The notes below the pieces were generated by a model, which was not told the origin of the DNA, ran no database searches, and saw only the letters and a program-made list of their open reading frames with translations. 64,000 nucleotides of DNA from Clostridium tertium (GTDB lineage Bacteria; Bacillota; Clostridia; Clostridiales; Clostridiaceae), in the NCBI RefSeq assembly GCF_017873245.1, contig NZ_JAGGJY010000002.1, forward strand, positions 248,001-312,000. The letters run 5' to 3'. Every line of letters starts with the position of its first letter. Position 1 is the first letter of the stretch. Positions 9,371-18,655 of this stretch are shown in pieces. The position numbers were made by a program, and so were the translations under genes.

Positions 9371-9407
9371 AGCCTTTAAACTGAAGAAGCTTATCAGTTT
9401 AAAGGCT
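9371..9407 (-). terminator. Terminator of the two-component operon
   Basis: A perfect 14-bp inverted repeat (AGCCTTTAAACTGA / TCAGTTTAAAGGCT) with a 9-nt loop, followed on the minus strand by a T-run. It begins 10 bp past the histidine kinase stop codon. Confidence 0.85.
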
Positions 9408-9417
9408 TTTAATTTTA

Positions 9418-11052
9418 TCACATTATTTTTCTTAAATGCTCAACTCGAAACCTTATAATTGCAGTTGTTCCGAATTTATTTGCCCGTATTTTTAGTCCAC
9501 TTTCACTTCCATATAATAATTTAATTCTCTTTTGTACATTACTAGTTCCATACCCAAACTTATCTTCAGGTAACTCAGCTTCTCCTATTTTATCGTATAA
9601 CTCTGTTCCATTATCATGAACTTTCATCTGAAGCCACTCTCCATATTTTTCAATGGCTATTTCAATTTTTCCTTTTTCTCCCCATAGCTGATCAATACCA
9701 TGCTCAATTGCATTTTCCACTAAAGGTTGCAAAATAAAAAGCGGAACTTCTTTCTTTAGCAATTTCTCATCAATATCGTACTTTACAGTAAAAGAATTTT
9801 CATGAGAAATAAGCTGCAAATTAATATAGGCTTTAATATTTTCTATTTCTATAAAAAGCTTATCAATATTTTTCCCTTTATTTAAAGCCGTTCTATAAAA
9901 ATTAGCTAACTCAGTTGCTATAACATAAATTTTTTCTTGCCCATTTTCTAGTGCAATCCAATTAATTGCTGACAAATTGTTATATAAAAAATGTGGATTC
10001 ATTTTTGATTGTAATAAGTCTAATTCTAAGTTTTGTCTTTCAATTTCTTTTGTATAAACTTCTCTAATTAACTGCTTAATCTTATTAATTAAATTTTGTA
10101 TACTGGTTACCAAAATATTAATTTCTGTAGTCTCTGATAAATTAATAGAAACATCAAGATTTCCTTTTTGTACTTCTTCTATTTGTTCAACTAAAGAAGA
10201 TAAATCTCTAGTCAATCGTCTCGGGAAATAATGTATTAAAAACCAAACTAATATTAAGACTATAAGTATAACTAAAATAGGTGTTCCTAAACTTATTCTC
10301 ATATAGTCCTCATAGTAGCTTTCATCAATTTCATATGAAATCTTCCAATCACTAACTCCCAAATCATCTCCAGTTCTGAATCTAGGATTTTCATCCCATT
10401 GTGAATCTATATAATTATAGAATGATTCTTTCTTATCTTTAACCTCTATTCTGATTGGGATATTTTGAAATATACGAAAACTATCTAAAAACATATCATT
10501 TTTTATTTCTACTTTAATAACTCCAATTGGACTTGGAGGATATGCAGCCATTATTTTTCTTCCTAAAAACACTTTATCTCCTTCACGCCACCAATAACTG
10601 CCTTCCGATTTAACTACATTTTTATACCACTCCTCATTTTCTACATCAGATGATACTTTAACAAAATCCGTTAAAACATAAAATTCTTTATCTGTATATA
10701 TAGTTAATGATTTATAGTATCTATTTACCATAAGAACGTTATAAATTAATTCTCTAATATTTTTAGATGATCTACTTATATCTAAATAATTTTGTCTATT
10801 AATTAAAAGAAAATCCCTTAAATCATAATTTGCAGCTAAGTACCGTAGTGAATCATCACAAACTTCAATTCTATTTTTCATATCCATAGTACTTTGTTTA
10901 ACTAAATTCATACTTTCATTTAACATTTGTTTTTCGATAAATTGAAAAGATGAATAAAACATAAAAGCCCCAAGAAATAAAACTGGTATAACAACCACCA
11001 CTATAAATGACCTTTTTAATTGCTCACGAAAAGATTTTACTTTATTATTCAT
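9418..11052 (-). CDS. YesM/LytS-type sensor histidine kinase
   Basis: 544 residues. A membrane helix near residues 14-35, an extracellular sensor region of about 215 residues, a second helix near 255-275, a HAMP-like linker, then the His_kinase motif SKMNPHFLYNNL (phospho-acceptor His about 354) and a GHKL ATPase (FILQPLVENAIEHGI as N-box, HDNG, GTSNVQKRI). This is the class that partners AraC-type response regulators and senses extracellular sugars. I place the start at the ATG at 11052, preceded by GGGAGAAG; a TTG six bases upstream is less likely. It overlaps the end of the regulator gene by 8 bp. It probably controls the neighbouring importer operon. Confidence 0.9.
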   Translation of the reverse strand: MNNKVKSFREQLKRSFIVVVVIPVLFLGAFMFYSSFQFIEKQMLNESMNLVKQSTMDMKNRIEVCDDSLRYLAANYDLRDFLLINRQNYLDISRSSKNIRELIYNVLMVNRYYKSLTIYTDKEFYVLTDFVKVSSDVENEEWYKNVVKSEGSYWWREGDKVFLGRKIMAAYPPSPIGVIKVEIKNDMFLDSFRIFQNIPIRIEVKDKKESFYNYIDSQWDENPRFRTGDDLGVSDWKISYEIDESYYEDYMRISLGTPILVILIVLILVWFLIHYFPRRLTRDLSSLVEQIEEVQKGNLDVSINLSETTEINILVTSIQNLINKIKQLIREVYTKEIERQNLELDLLQSKMNPHFLYNNLSAINWIALENGQEKIYVIATELANFYRTALNKGKNIDKLFIEIENIKAYINLQLISHENSFTVKYDIDEKLLKKEVPLFILQPLVENAIEHGIDQLWGEKGKIEIAIEKYGEWLQMKVHDNGTELYDKIGEAELPEDKFGYGTSNVQKRIKLLYGSESGLKIRANKFGTTAIIRFRVEHLRKIM

Positions 11053-12562
11053 TATCAAAATACTTCTCCCTGTACTTAGCAGGACTACACCCTACATTAT
11101 TTTTAAATAATGATATAAAGTATGATGGATTCATATATCCTACCTTTTTTGAAACATCAGCAATCTTCATATTTGTAGTTTTAAGTAAGTCTTTTGCCTT
11201 TTCCATTCTATATTGAGAAATATACTTTGCAAGATTTTGGTTTGTCTCCGTTTTAAAAAGAGTACTTAAATATGCCGCTGACATCTCCATATCTTCTGCA
11301 ATTTGTGAAACATTTAAATTGTAATCGCTAAATCTTTCATGAACAATGCTTTTTGCTAGAACAATAAGTCTATTTTCATCACCTTGCTTATTTCCATATT
11401 TAGATAAAGTATCTATTAAACTAAAAATAGATTCTTTTAATTGCATAATAGAACTAGCTCCATATATCTCCTCAACTATCTCCATCATTCGTTCTTCACT
11501 ATGAAGAATTTCACAGCATTTTTTTATAGCTTCCGAAAAATTATATTTTATATAAAGAGAAGTAAAGCCTTCTGATTCTTCTACATACTCAAAAGCTTTT
11601 TTAAACTCATCACTCATCCCCTGATAATCTTTCAACTTAGCAAATGTTAGTATTCTTTCAAAATACAAAGAAAGCATTTCGCTTGTTTTCCTAATTACAC
11701 CGTTTTCATTATGAATAAAAAACATACTTTTAGACACAAAAAATTGATAGTCTAATTGATTGGACATTTTTATATACTCTTCTTTTAATTTTTTAATACC
11801 TTTACAAGAATTACCTGCTACAATATACACCTCTGATTGATACTTATTTTTCGATATTTTAATAAAAGTTTTGCAGATTTCTGAAATCTGCTTGGAAGTT
11901 AAATCTTTATTTCTTATTAAAATTAAAAACTGAGTATCACTTTTATTAATAAATAAAGTATCTTGTCCAACTAAATTTAATATATCTTGTTCATAATTTT
12001 CCCAGTAATTAAATATTAAAGATGAATATAAAGATATTATAATTGGACAAAAAGTTTCTTCAAGTTCGTTAAACTTTTCTTCTCCATATTCCAGCTCTAA
12101 GTATCTTAAAATTCTTTGTGCATACTTTTCATCTTCAATAGATTTTAAAGTTTTCTTTAACTGTTCATTTCTAACTTTTTGCGTGCTTTTTTCCTTACAT
12201 ATTTCCATAACCTTATTAAAAAGCTTTTCAAACTTCTCTAATTTAATTGGCTTTAAAAGGTACTGAAGAACACCTAATTGAATGGCATTTTGCGCATATT
12301 CAAATTCTCCATAAGCACTATATATAATACAAATTGGATTTAATCCTCTTTTATTTACCTGCTCAATAAGTTCAATTCCTGTCATAAAAGGCATCTTAAT
12401 ATCTGTAAGCAAAATATCAATATCCTCTTTTTCCATTATATCTAAAGCAATCTTCCCATTTGGAGCTTGTCTCACTTCTAATGGATATTGATACTTGCTA
12501 ATTAGTCTCTGTAAGCCCATTCTCTCATTATTCTCATCATCAACAATTAAAATTTTGTACAT
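11045..12562 (-). CDS. YesN-type response regulator with AraC DNA-binding domain
   Basis: 505 residues. The N-terminal receiver has VDDEN acidic residues, phospho-acceptor Asp about 54 in LLTDIKMP, and the conserved Lys in YLLKPIK. A long middle region is of unknown function. The C-terminal 100 residues carry two helix-turn-helix motifs of the AraC family (NVSQIAEDMEMSAAYLSTLFKTE and KIADVSKKVGYMNPSYFISLFKN). I start it at MYKILIVDD (12562) because an upstream ATG at 12601 would add residues not seen in receivers and has no ribosome site. It is coupled to the kinase gene. Its likely target is the direct repeat at 9167-9203. Confidence 0.9.
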   Translation of the reverse strand: MYKILIVDDENNERMGLQRLISKYQYPLEVRQAPNGKIALDIMEKEDIDILLTDIKMPFMTGIELIEQVNKRGLNPICIIYSAYGEFEYAQNAIQLGVLQYLLKPIKLEKFEKLFNKVMEICKEKSTQKVRNEQLKKTLKSIEDEKYAQRILRYLELEYGEEKFNELEETFCPIIISLYSSLIFNYWENYEQDILNLVGQDTLFINKSDTQFLILIRNKDLTSKQISEICKTFIKISKNKYQSEVYIVAGNSCKGIKKLKEEYIKMSNQLDYQFFVSKSMFFIHNENGVIRKTSEMLSLYFERILTFAKLKDYQGMSDEFKKAFEYVEESEGFTSLYIKYNFSEAIKKCCEILHSEERMMEIVEEIYGASSIMQLKESIFSLIDTLSKYGNKQGDENRLIVLAKSIVHERFSDYNLNVSQIAEDMEMSAAYLSTLFKTETNQNLAKYISQYRMEKAKDLLKTTNMKIADVSKKVGYMNPSYFISLFKNNVGCSPAKYREKYFDNE

Positions 12563-12681
12563 TGTCCCACTTCCCTCAAGCTTATACTCATATATAAGCA
12601 TATATTATCATATTAATAAATAACTTTCAAAATTTTTCTATTACAAAATTTGTATTATGTCAATACCTTTTATGAAAAATG

Positions 12682-13383
12682 TTAAAATTTCTTTTGTACT
12701 TCCAACTTTAAAGTGTCTATCTCTTCTTTATTTAAAAATCTCCAAGTCCCAACTTCTAACCCCTTTGAAATTATACTTACTATCCTTATTCGTTCTAGTT
12801 TTATAACATTATAGCCAAAGGTTTTGCACATTCTTCTTATTTGCCTATTTAGCCCTTGGGTTAAAATTATACTAAATGTATTGTTATTTATTCTTTTTAA
12901 TTTACATGGTCTTGTAACTGTACCTAGTATATTAACACCATTTGACATTTTAAAAATAAACTCATCATCAAAATCTTTATCTAATGTTACAATATACTCC
13001 TTTTCATGATAACTCTCCGAAGATAATATCATATTTGCAAGGTCTCCATCATTAGTCATAAGTATAATTCCTTCTGAATCTTTATCTAAACGTCCAACGG
13101 GAAATACATAATCTTTATAATTAAAAAAATCAATTATATTGTCTTTTATCTCTCTTGATGAAGTACAAATTATTCCTTTTGGCTTATTTAAAACTAAATA
13201 TATCTTTTCTTTTTCTTTAACTTTCTCTCCATCTAAAAATATATCATCACTTTCTTCAACCCACTGTCCTTGCTCACATAGCTTTCCATTAACTATTATT
13301 CTTTTATCTTCAATTAATCTACTTACTTCTTTTCTTGAGCAATATCCATAATTGCTTAATAGTTTATTTATCCTCAAAGTCAA
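12682..13383 (-). CDS. 23S rRNA pseudouridine synthase, RsuA/RluB/RluF family
   Basis: 233 residues. The N-terminal S4 RNA-binding domain (RINKLLSNYGYCSRKEVSRLI) is followed by the catalytic domain with GRLDKDSEG (catalytic Asp about 100), then LTQGLNRQIRRMCKTFGYNVIKLERIRI. The last segment and length best fit RluF-like enzymes, which modify a loop of 23S rRNA, but the subfamily cannot be settled by eye. It acts alone in the cytoplasm. It stands as a single gene between the two-component system and the DUF2207 protein. Confidence 0.88.
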   Translation of the reverse strand: MTLRINKLLSNYGYCSRKEVSRLIEDKRIIVNGKLCEQGQWVEESDDIFLDGEKVKEKEKIYLVLNKPKGIICTSSREIKDNIIDFFNYKDYVFPVGRLDKDSEGIILMTNDGDLANMILSSESYHEKEYIVTLDKDFDDEFIFKMSNGVNILGTVTRPCKLKRINNNTFSIILTQGLNRQIRRMCKTFGYNVIKLERIRIVSIISKGLEVGTWRFLNKEEIDTLKLEVQKKF

Positions 13384-13547
13384 ATATCCTCTCTATTTTA
13401 GAAAATTATTCTTATACCACAATATCTTATTTCAATTTTAACTATAAAATATTTAGTATAATATAAATTAATGAAATTACCTAATCATAATAACATATTT
13501 TACTTATGTATATATATAAGACTTTTCAGTAGAAATTTATAAATGTA

Positions 13548-13585
13548 ATAAGCTAGTATAACTTTTTAAGTAAATACTAGCTTAT
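13548..13585 (-). terminator. Probable terminator of the DUF2207 gene
   Basis: An 11-bp perfect inverted repeat (ATAAGCTAGTA / TACTAGCTTAT) with a 16-nt loop, 65 bp past the stop codon. The T-run is weak. Confidence 0.55.
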
Positions 13586-13649
13586 CCTATTAGTCTTTAT
13601 AACTTATCTCTTTACTTCATTCTTCAGCAATATCAATAATTGCTCAATA

Positions 13650-15323
13650 TTAAAAAGCTCCTGATCCTCCACCTCCACCGCCTGAAAAATCACTACCACT
13701 AAAGAGAGTAGTACTATTATTGTCTATTGTTGAGCTAGGTGGATTTACTGTATTATAGGCTTTATCAGTAATGCTATTAAACATTGCTATATAGAAAAAA
13801 TAATTATTCATATACATATAATTCAAATTATTAAATGAATCAATATTAAAGCTTGCTTTATCTATTATTAAATTAACAATCTCATTTAAATCATTCTCAC
13901 TAATTTCTAAAGCTAATGCATAAATTATTGTTAAATCACTTAATGAATCATCATTTATATTATCAATTTTGTATATATTGTTTAAGTAATTCTTATAGGA
14001 AATCCATCTTTTCTTTTCATTATACCAACTATTTTCAAGTACATTTTTATCTTTAATTTTAATATAAAAACCTATTTTTTCTCCATCTTCTTTTACCCTA
14101 GAAATCCATTTCTCTAGATTTTTTATAAATTTATTTGCATTTCTTTTTGAAGAAACTATATTTTTTATTTCTTTCATAGAGAATTTTCCATTAGTTTCAT
14201 ATTCTTCAAACCAATCTATTATATATTGTAAATGACTATATTCTTGATTTTTGTTATAATCTGTTCTAGTAAATACTAAATCATTCTTTTTTTTACTAGA
14301 CTTATTATTTATCTCTTCAATTGTATAATTGCCTTTATTGGCTAAATAGAATAATGTTGCAATTAGCATATTATTAGATACATTTTTTTCATCTATTAAT
14401 AAATTCACTAGTCCAGGTGGAATATCTGATGGTGGCTCCATAATAAACTCTTCATTAGTAAATATATATTTTGATCTATACTCATTAACTTCCTTATTAA
14501 ATTTACTTTTATTTAAAGCAAAAATCAAAGCACCTACACCTGCTCCTATAAAAATAAATACTGCTAAAATTCCAAATCCTTCATCATTTCCTTGCTCTTT
14601 ATAATAATCTGTATACCCCAAATTATAATCTTCACTATTATCATCAATTGCTAATTCTTCTGCCATTGATAAGTAATCTTTTTGAAACTTCATATTTATG
14701 CCTATTAAGGTTGTTAAGCCTTTAAAGTTAATAATAATAGATTGTTCTGTATTATTTGTTATAATTTCACCGTCACCATAAATATCATAAGTTAAATTAT
14801 TGATATCAAAATTTTCATCTTTTAATGAAATTTTAACTGTTCCCTCTTTAACAGACTCTATATTTTCGACATCATAAAAATTCCAATATAATTGAGAATA
14901 ATTAGTGTACTTTTTAGCTGCGCCCTTTATAGTATAATTTAAATTAAACTTTTTACTTTCATTATTACTTTTACTAAAAATTTTAATCTGAGCAGAATTA
15001 TAATCTCTATTTATCTGATAAGTATTATTTTCATCATTATAATCTTCTGTAATATTTATAATATTACCTGAATTATCAATAATTGAAATTCCATTTACTA
15101 AATAGTCATTTGCCCCATCTAAATTTAAATTTCTATAAATCCCATTAAAATCACCATTAAACCTATATTCAATTATTTCATTTATAACTACATCACCATT
15201 ATCAAGAATCTGTGCTTCAATATTTAATTTATCAACAAAATATTCTTTAGTATTTGCGTATACACTTTTAGGTGCTATTAAAATAAATATTACCGAAAAA
15301 ATTATTAATACTTTTTTCATCAT
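13650..15323 (-). CDS. DUF2207 family membrane protein
   Basis: 557 residues. A signal peptide or N-terminal helix (MKKVLIIFSVIFILIAPKSVYA) is followed by an extracellular beta-rich domain of about 200 residues (INEIIEYRFNGDFNGIYRNLNLDG is typical of DUF2207), a helix near 250 (FGILAVFIFIGAGVGALIFAL), a large cytoplasmic region, and a Gly-rich tail FSGGGGGGSGAF. The family occurs across Firmicutes and Actinobacteria; its function is unknown. ATG at 15323 is chosen because AAGGGTG is 9 bp upstream; a GTG 12 bp further up sits inside that ribosome site. It is a single gene with its own terminator. Confidence 0.85.
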   Translation of the reverse strand: MMKKVLIIFSVIFILIAPKSVYANTKEYFVDKLNIEAQILDNGDVVINEIIEYRFNGDFNGIYRNLNLDGANDYLVNGISIIDNSGNIINITEDYNDENNTYQINRDYNSAQIKIFSKSNNESKKFNLNYTIKGAAKKYTNYSQLYWNFYDVENIESVKEGTVKISLKDENFDINNLTYDIYGDGEIITNNTEQSIIINFKGLTTLIGINMKFQKDYLSMAEELAIDDNSEDYNLGYTDYYKEQGNDEGFGILAVFIFIGAGVGALIFALNKSKFNKEVNEYRSKYIFTNEEFIMEPPSDIPPGLVNLLIDEKNVSNNMLIATLFYLANKGNYTIEEINNKSSKKKNDLVFTRTDYNKNQEYSHLQYIIDWFEEYETNGKFSMKEIKNIVSSKRNANKFIKNLEKWISRVKEDGEKIGFYIKIKDKNVLENSWYNEKKRWISYKNYLNNIYKIDNINDDSLSDLTIIYALALEISENDLNEIVNLIIDKASFNIDSFNNLNYMYMNNYFFYIAMFNSITDKAYNTVNPPSSTIDNNSTTLFSGSDFSGGGGGGSGAF

Positions 15324-15405
15324 TTTCTCACTCACCCTTTATTAAATTTTTAATTTAGTTCTAAAGCAATAATTTTAAAGGTTTCTATATTTACAGAAAC
15401 TCAAA

Positions 15406-16287
15406 TTAACTTTCTAATATCTCAACAAACTTCGTAGAGGCTAGTGAAAGTGGAACGCTCTTCAAATGACAAACACCAATACTTCTACTTGGAATTTCTT
15501 CTAAAGTATTAACTTCATATAACAAACCTTTTTCTAAATAATCCTTTGAGAACTCCTTTACTACACAAGCTATCCCTAAATTTATTTTCGCAAACTCTAG
15601 CAATAAATCAAAGGATCCAAGCTCAAATTCAGGTGAAATTTTAATCCCATTTGATAACATGAACTTTTCTACATACTTTCTTGAATTTGAACTAGGTTCT
15701 AGAAATATTAAAGGATACTTAACTAATTCCTCTAGAGAAATTTTTTTCTCTGATAAATCCTTATATTTTTCACCACAAACAAAAATGTCTCTAACTTCTC
15801 CACATGGTATTACTTCTAAAGATGGATCAGTAATTGGAAGGTTACAAATTGAAATATCAATCTCTCCTGATTTAATTAATGCACAAAGTTCTAGTGTGGT
15901 TCCATTTATAATTTTAAACTTTAGATTAGGATATTTATTGTGGAATATTTCTAAATATGGAAGTAAAAAATACTTAGATATAGTATCTCCTACACCAATC
16001 TTTAATTCTCCAACAGTTAAATCTTTAAATTCTAATATTTTTTCTTCTCCTACATTAATTAAATTAATTGCTGAATTTACATATTCAAATAAGAGACTTC
16101 CTTCATTAGTTAAGGTTACTCCCTTTGATGTTCTATTAAAAAGTCTAATATCTAATTCTCTTTCTAATTGCATTATAGCTTGACTCACTGCTGGTTGTGT
16201 CATGTAAAGCTCATTTGATGCTTTAGAGAAACTTTTACTTTTTCCTACCTGACAAAACACCTTATATAAATCTAATTTAGTAATCAT
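15406..16287 (-). CDS. LysR-family transcriptional regulator
   Basis: 293 residues. The N-terminal winged helix-turn-helix (FCQVGKSKSFSKASNELYMTQPAVSQAIMQLERELDIRLFNRTSKGVTLT) is classic LysR, followed by a two-lobed co-inducer-binding domain. AAGGAG lies before the ATG. It is transcribed divergently from the F420-ligase-like gene, the usual arrangement for a LysR regulator and its target. The effector is unknown. Confidence 0.93.
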   Translation of the reverse strand: MITKLDLYKVFCQVGKSKSFSKASNELYMTQPAVSQAIMQLERELDIRLFNRTSKGVTLTNEGSLLFEYVNSAINLINVGEEKILEFKDLTVGELKIGVGDTISKYFLLPYLEIFHNKYPNLKFKIINGTTLELCALIKSGEIDISICNLPITDPSLEVIPCGEVRDIFVCGEKYKDLSEKKISLEELVKYPLIFLEPSSNSRKYVEKFMLSNGIKISPEFELGSFDLLLEFAKINLGIACVVKEFSKDYLEKGLLYEVNTLEEIPSRSIGVCHLKSVPLSLASTKFVEILES

Positions 16288-16404
16288 ATAAGTACTCCTT
16301 ATACCATATATTCATTCTATTTATTTTACTTATATCATTTTTTGAGGTATATTACAATAGTAAGAATATTTGAAAATAAATTTAAATTGTTAGGAGAGAT
16401 TATT

Positions 16405-17595
16405 TTGGAAAGAGTTGTTGGTACAGTTGTTAGAGGACTTCGTTGCCCAATCATTAAAGAAGGCGATAAAATTGAAGATATTGTTGTAGAAAGCGTACTT
16501 AAAGCTTCAGAAGCTGAAGGCTTTACTATAAATGATAAAGATATTGTTACTGTAACTGAATCAATAGTTGCACGTGCACAAGGAAATTATGCTTCTATAG
16601 ATAATATTGCTAAGGACGTTAAAGCTAAATTTGGTGACGATACTATTGGTGTAATCTTCCCTATCTTAAGTCGTAACCGTTTTGCAATTTGCCTTCGTGG
16701 TATAGCAAAAGGAGCTAAGAAAATAGTATTAATGTTAAGCTATCCATCTGATGAGGTTGGAAATCACTTAGTTGATTTAGATATGTTAGACGATAAAGGT
16801 GTTAATCCTTGGACAGATGTTTTAACAGAACAAGAATTCCGTAATCTATTTGGATATAATAAACATCCTTTTACAGGGGTTGATTATATTGATTATTATA
16901 AATCTTTAATTCAAGAATATGGTGTTGAATGTGAAGTAATATTCTCAAACAATCCTAAAACTATCTTAAATTATACAAAGAGTGTTCTTACTTGTGATAT
17001 TCATACAAGATTTAGAACTAAGAAAATTTTAAAAGCAAATGGCGGAGAAAAAATTTATAGCCTTGATAATATATTATGTGAATCTATTGATGGAAGTGGA
17101 TGTAATGAAGCTTATGGATTATTAGGTTCAAACAAATCAACAGAAGAAACCGTTAAACTTTTCCCTCGTAACTGTCAACCTGTAGTTGATAATATACAAG
17201 CTATTCTTAAAGAAAAGACAGGAAAAGATGTTGAAGTTATGATTTATGGAGATGGAGCTTTCAAAGATCCAGTGGGTAAGATTTGGGAACTTGCTGACCC
17301 AGTAGTATCCCCTGCATATACATCAGGCTTAAATGGTACACCAAATGAAATAAAATTAAAATATCTTGCTGATAATAACTTTGCTGATTTAAAAGGTGAA
17401 GAACTTAAGAAAGCAATATCAGAATATATTAAAAATAAGGAATCAGATTTAGTTGGAGCTATGGAAGCCCAAGGTACTACTCCAAGAAGACTTACTGACC
17501 TTATAGGATCATTATCTGATCTAACATCAGGAAGTGGAGATAAAGGAACTCCTATTATATTCATTCAAGGTTATTTCGATAATTATACAAAGTAA
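16405..17595 (+). CDS. Coenzyme F420-0:L-glutamate ligase-like (CofE-family) protein
   Basis: 396 residues. The N-terminus VGTVVRGLRCPIIKEGDKI, followed by TESIVARAQGN, and the later VMIYGDGAFKDPVGKIWELADPVVSP resemble the F420-ligase fold, in which glutamates are added to F420-0 with GTP. I start it at the TTG at 16405, six bases after TAGGAGAG. The TTG at 16342 lacks a ribosome site. Clostridia are not known to me as F420 producers, and the protein is longer than archaeal CofE, so it may amidate or glutamylate a different substrate. It is single and divergent from a LysR regulator. A strong terminator follows. Confidence 0.8.
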   Translation: MERVVGTVVRGLRCPIIKEGDKIEDIVVESVLKASEAEGFTINDKDIVTVTESIVARAQGNYASIDNIAKDVKAKFGDDTIGVIFPILSRNRFAICLRGIAKGAKKIVLMLSYPSDEVGNHLVDLDMLDDKGVNPWTDVLTEQEFRNLFGYNKHPFTGVDYIDYYKSLIQEYGVECEVIFSNNPKTILNYTKSVLTCDIHTRFRTKKILKANGGEKIYSLDNILCESIDGSGCNEAYGLLGSNKSTEETVKLFPRNCQPVVDNIQAILKEKTGKDVEVMIYGDGAFKDPVGKIWELADPVVSPAYTSGLNGTPNEIKLKYLADNNFADLKGEELKKAISEYIKNKESDLVGAMEAQGTTPRRLTDLIGSLSDLTSGSGDKGTPIIFIQGYFDNYTK

Positions 17596-17603
17596 TAAAT
17601 TTA

Positions 17604-17645
17604 AAAAGTCATCTACAGTGCTTTTGTACTATGTAGATGACTTTT
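17604..17645 (+). terminator. Terminator of the F420-ligase-like gene
   Basis: A perfect 14-bp inverted repeat (AAAAGTCATCTACA / TGTAGATGACTTTT) with a 14-nt loop and a following T-rich run, 9 bp after the stop codon. It could work in both directions. Confidence 0.88.
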
Positions 17646-17869
17646 CTTTTATAATAATAAATTATATATCTTTAATATTATATATATTTGTGAACTATTT
17701 TGCACTAAGTAAGTTTCTATTTGCTCAATAAAAAATTTCTTTTATCAGCACAAATTCAATAGCATCTTCATAAATAATATTTAATATTTTTGAAAGATAA
17801 TATTTTAATCTAGTACTTTTTAGTATATATCTAATATAATAAATATAATCACTTTTATTGAGGTAAAAT

Positions 17870-18415
17870 ATGAATTTTAATGGTTGGGGAAATTTTGAAG
17901 ATTTAATAAGATCTTATAGTAATAATACTACTACTAATAACAATACTAATAATAGCAATAATAATAACAATAATAATAACAATAATAATACTACTAACTG
18001 TAATGACATACCACCAAGCCCATTCCAAACCATACCACCAGAGCTTTTTGCAATAATAAGTGAAATAATTGGTAATATAATAGCTGGAAATATTCCTTTT
18101 AATGTTCAAAACCTTATTGGAAACTGGTTGGAATTAATTGGTCAAGTTATTTTAGTATTTAATGCTCAACAACAATATTTCGAATCAGGGCCAGGTAGAT
18201 ACTATGATCCAAAAAATTATAATATTAGTAATCCTTTTTGTAGTAATAATTCTACAAACACAAATGGCAATGATTCAAGCACCTCAACTTCTTCAAGTAC
18301 TTCTAGTTCAAAAAGTAATGATATTAGCACAGCTAAAATAGAAAGTTTAGAAAAACAAATTCAGGAATTAACAAAAGAATTAAATGAAATTAAAACTTTA
18401 TTAAAACAAAAATAA
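17870..18415 (+). CDS. Asn-rich low-complexity protein with C-terminal coiled coil
   Basis: 181 residues of unknown function. Residues 18-42 are almost all Asn and Thr. The middle (about 45-100) is hydrophobic and Pro-flanked (IPPELFAIISEIIGNIIAG, LIGNWLELIGQVILVF), followed by a Ser/Thr/Asn linker (about 120-147) and a C-terminal heptad segment KIESLEKQIQELTKELNEIK that should form a coiled coil. No signal peptide. GAGGT precedes the ATG. The last 45 codons and the terminator are duplicated at 29382-29582. A structural or sporulation-related role is possible, but nothing in the sequence proves it. Confidence 0.7.
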   Translation: MNFNGWGNFEDLIRSYSNNTTTNNNTNNSNNNNNNNNNNNTTNCNDIPPSPFQTIPPELFAIISEIIGNIIAGNIPFNVQNLIGNWLELIGQVILVFNAQQQYFESGPGRYYDPKNYNISNPFCSNNSTNTNGNDSSTSTSSSTSSSKSNDISTAKIESLEKQIQELTKELNEIKTLLKQK

Positions 18416-18480
18416 GAGGTAGTATCAATTCATTTTGGTACATCCTCTTATTGAAAAAACATAGTTATTAAAAATTATTT
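18281..18480 (+). repeat. Left copy of ~200-bp duplicated segment
   Basis: This covers the last 45 codons of the Asn-rich gene, its stop codon, terminator and about 30 bp beyond. The same sequence recurs in the same orientation at 29382-29582, almost identical from 18340 on and with several substitutions before that. The two copies bracket the IS30 remnant, scr genes and alpha-galactosidase. Confidence 0.9.
18411..18452 (+). terminator. Terminator of the Asn-rich gene
   Basis: A 9-bp inverted repeat (AATAAGAGG / CCTCTTATT) overlapping the stop codon. The T-run is poor. It is conserved in the duplicated copy near 29512-29553. Confidence 0.55.
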
Positions 18481-18655
18481 ATTTACTTATTTCAAAATGA
18501 AATTGAACTAATTGTAAATAAAAAAATCCATAGTGGATTATCTGTGTTATGATTTAATCTCTAAGCAAAACTCAACACGGCGGATAATCACTATCAACTA
18601 GCCAAATAGTAACACAGAATCACGTAAAAATAAGCACTTGGATTTCAAGTAACGT

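Larger units (their letters stand above)
9070..9417. other. Intergenic region before the ABC importer operon
   Basis: No coding sequence is visible. It contains the promoter, direct repeat and leader hairpin listed separately, an AT-rich stretch at about 9205-9360, and the terminator of the two-component operon at its right end. Confidence 0.7.

Noticed and set aside
12824..13351. Plus-strand frames inside the pseudouridine synthase gene
   Set aside because: Low-complexity Ser/Leu/Phe-rich reverse-strand shadows of a clear gene.
13621..13655. Sequence resembling the start of the pseudouridine synthase gene (AGCAATATCAATAATTGCT compared with 13341-13359)
   Set aside because: Similarity covers only about 30 bp, is in a broken frame and may be chance in AT-rich DNA; not listed as a pseudogene.
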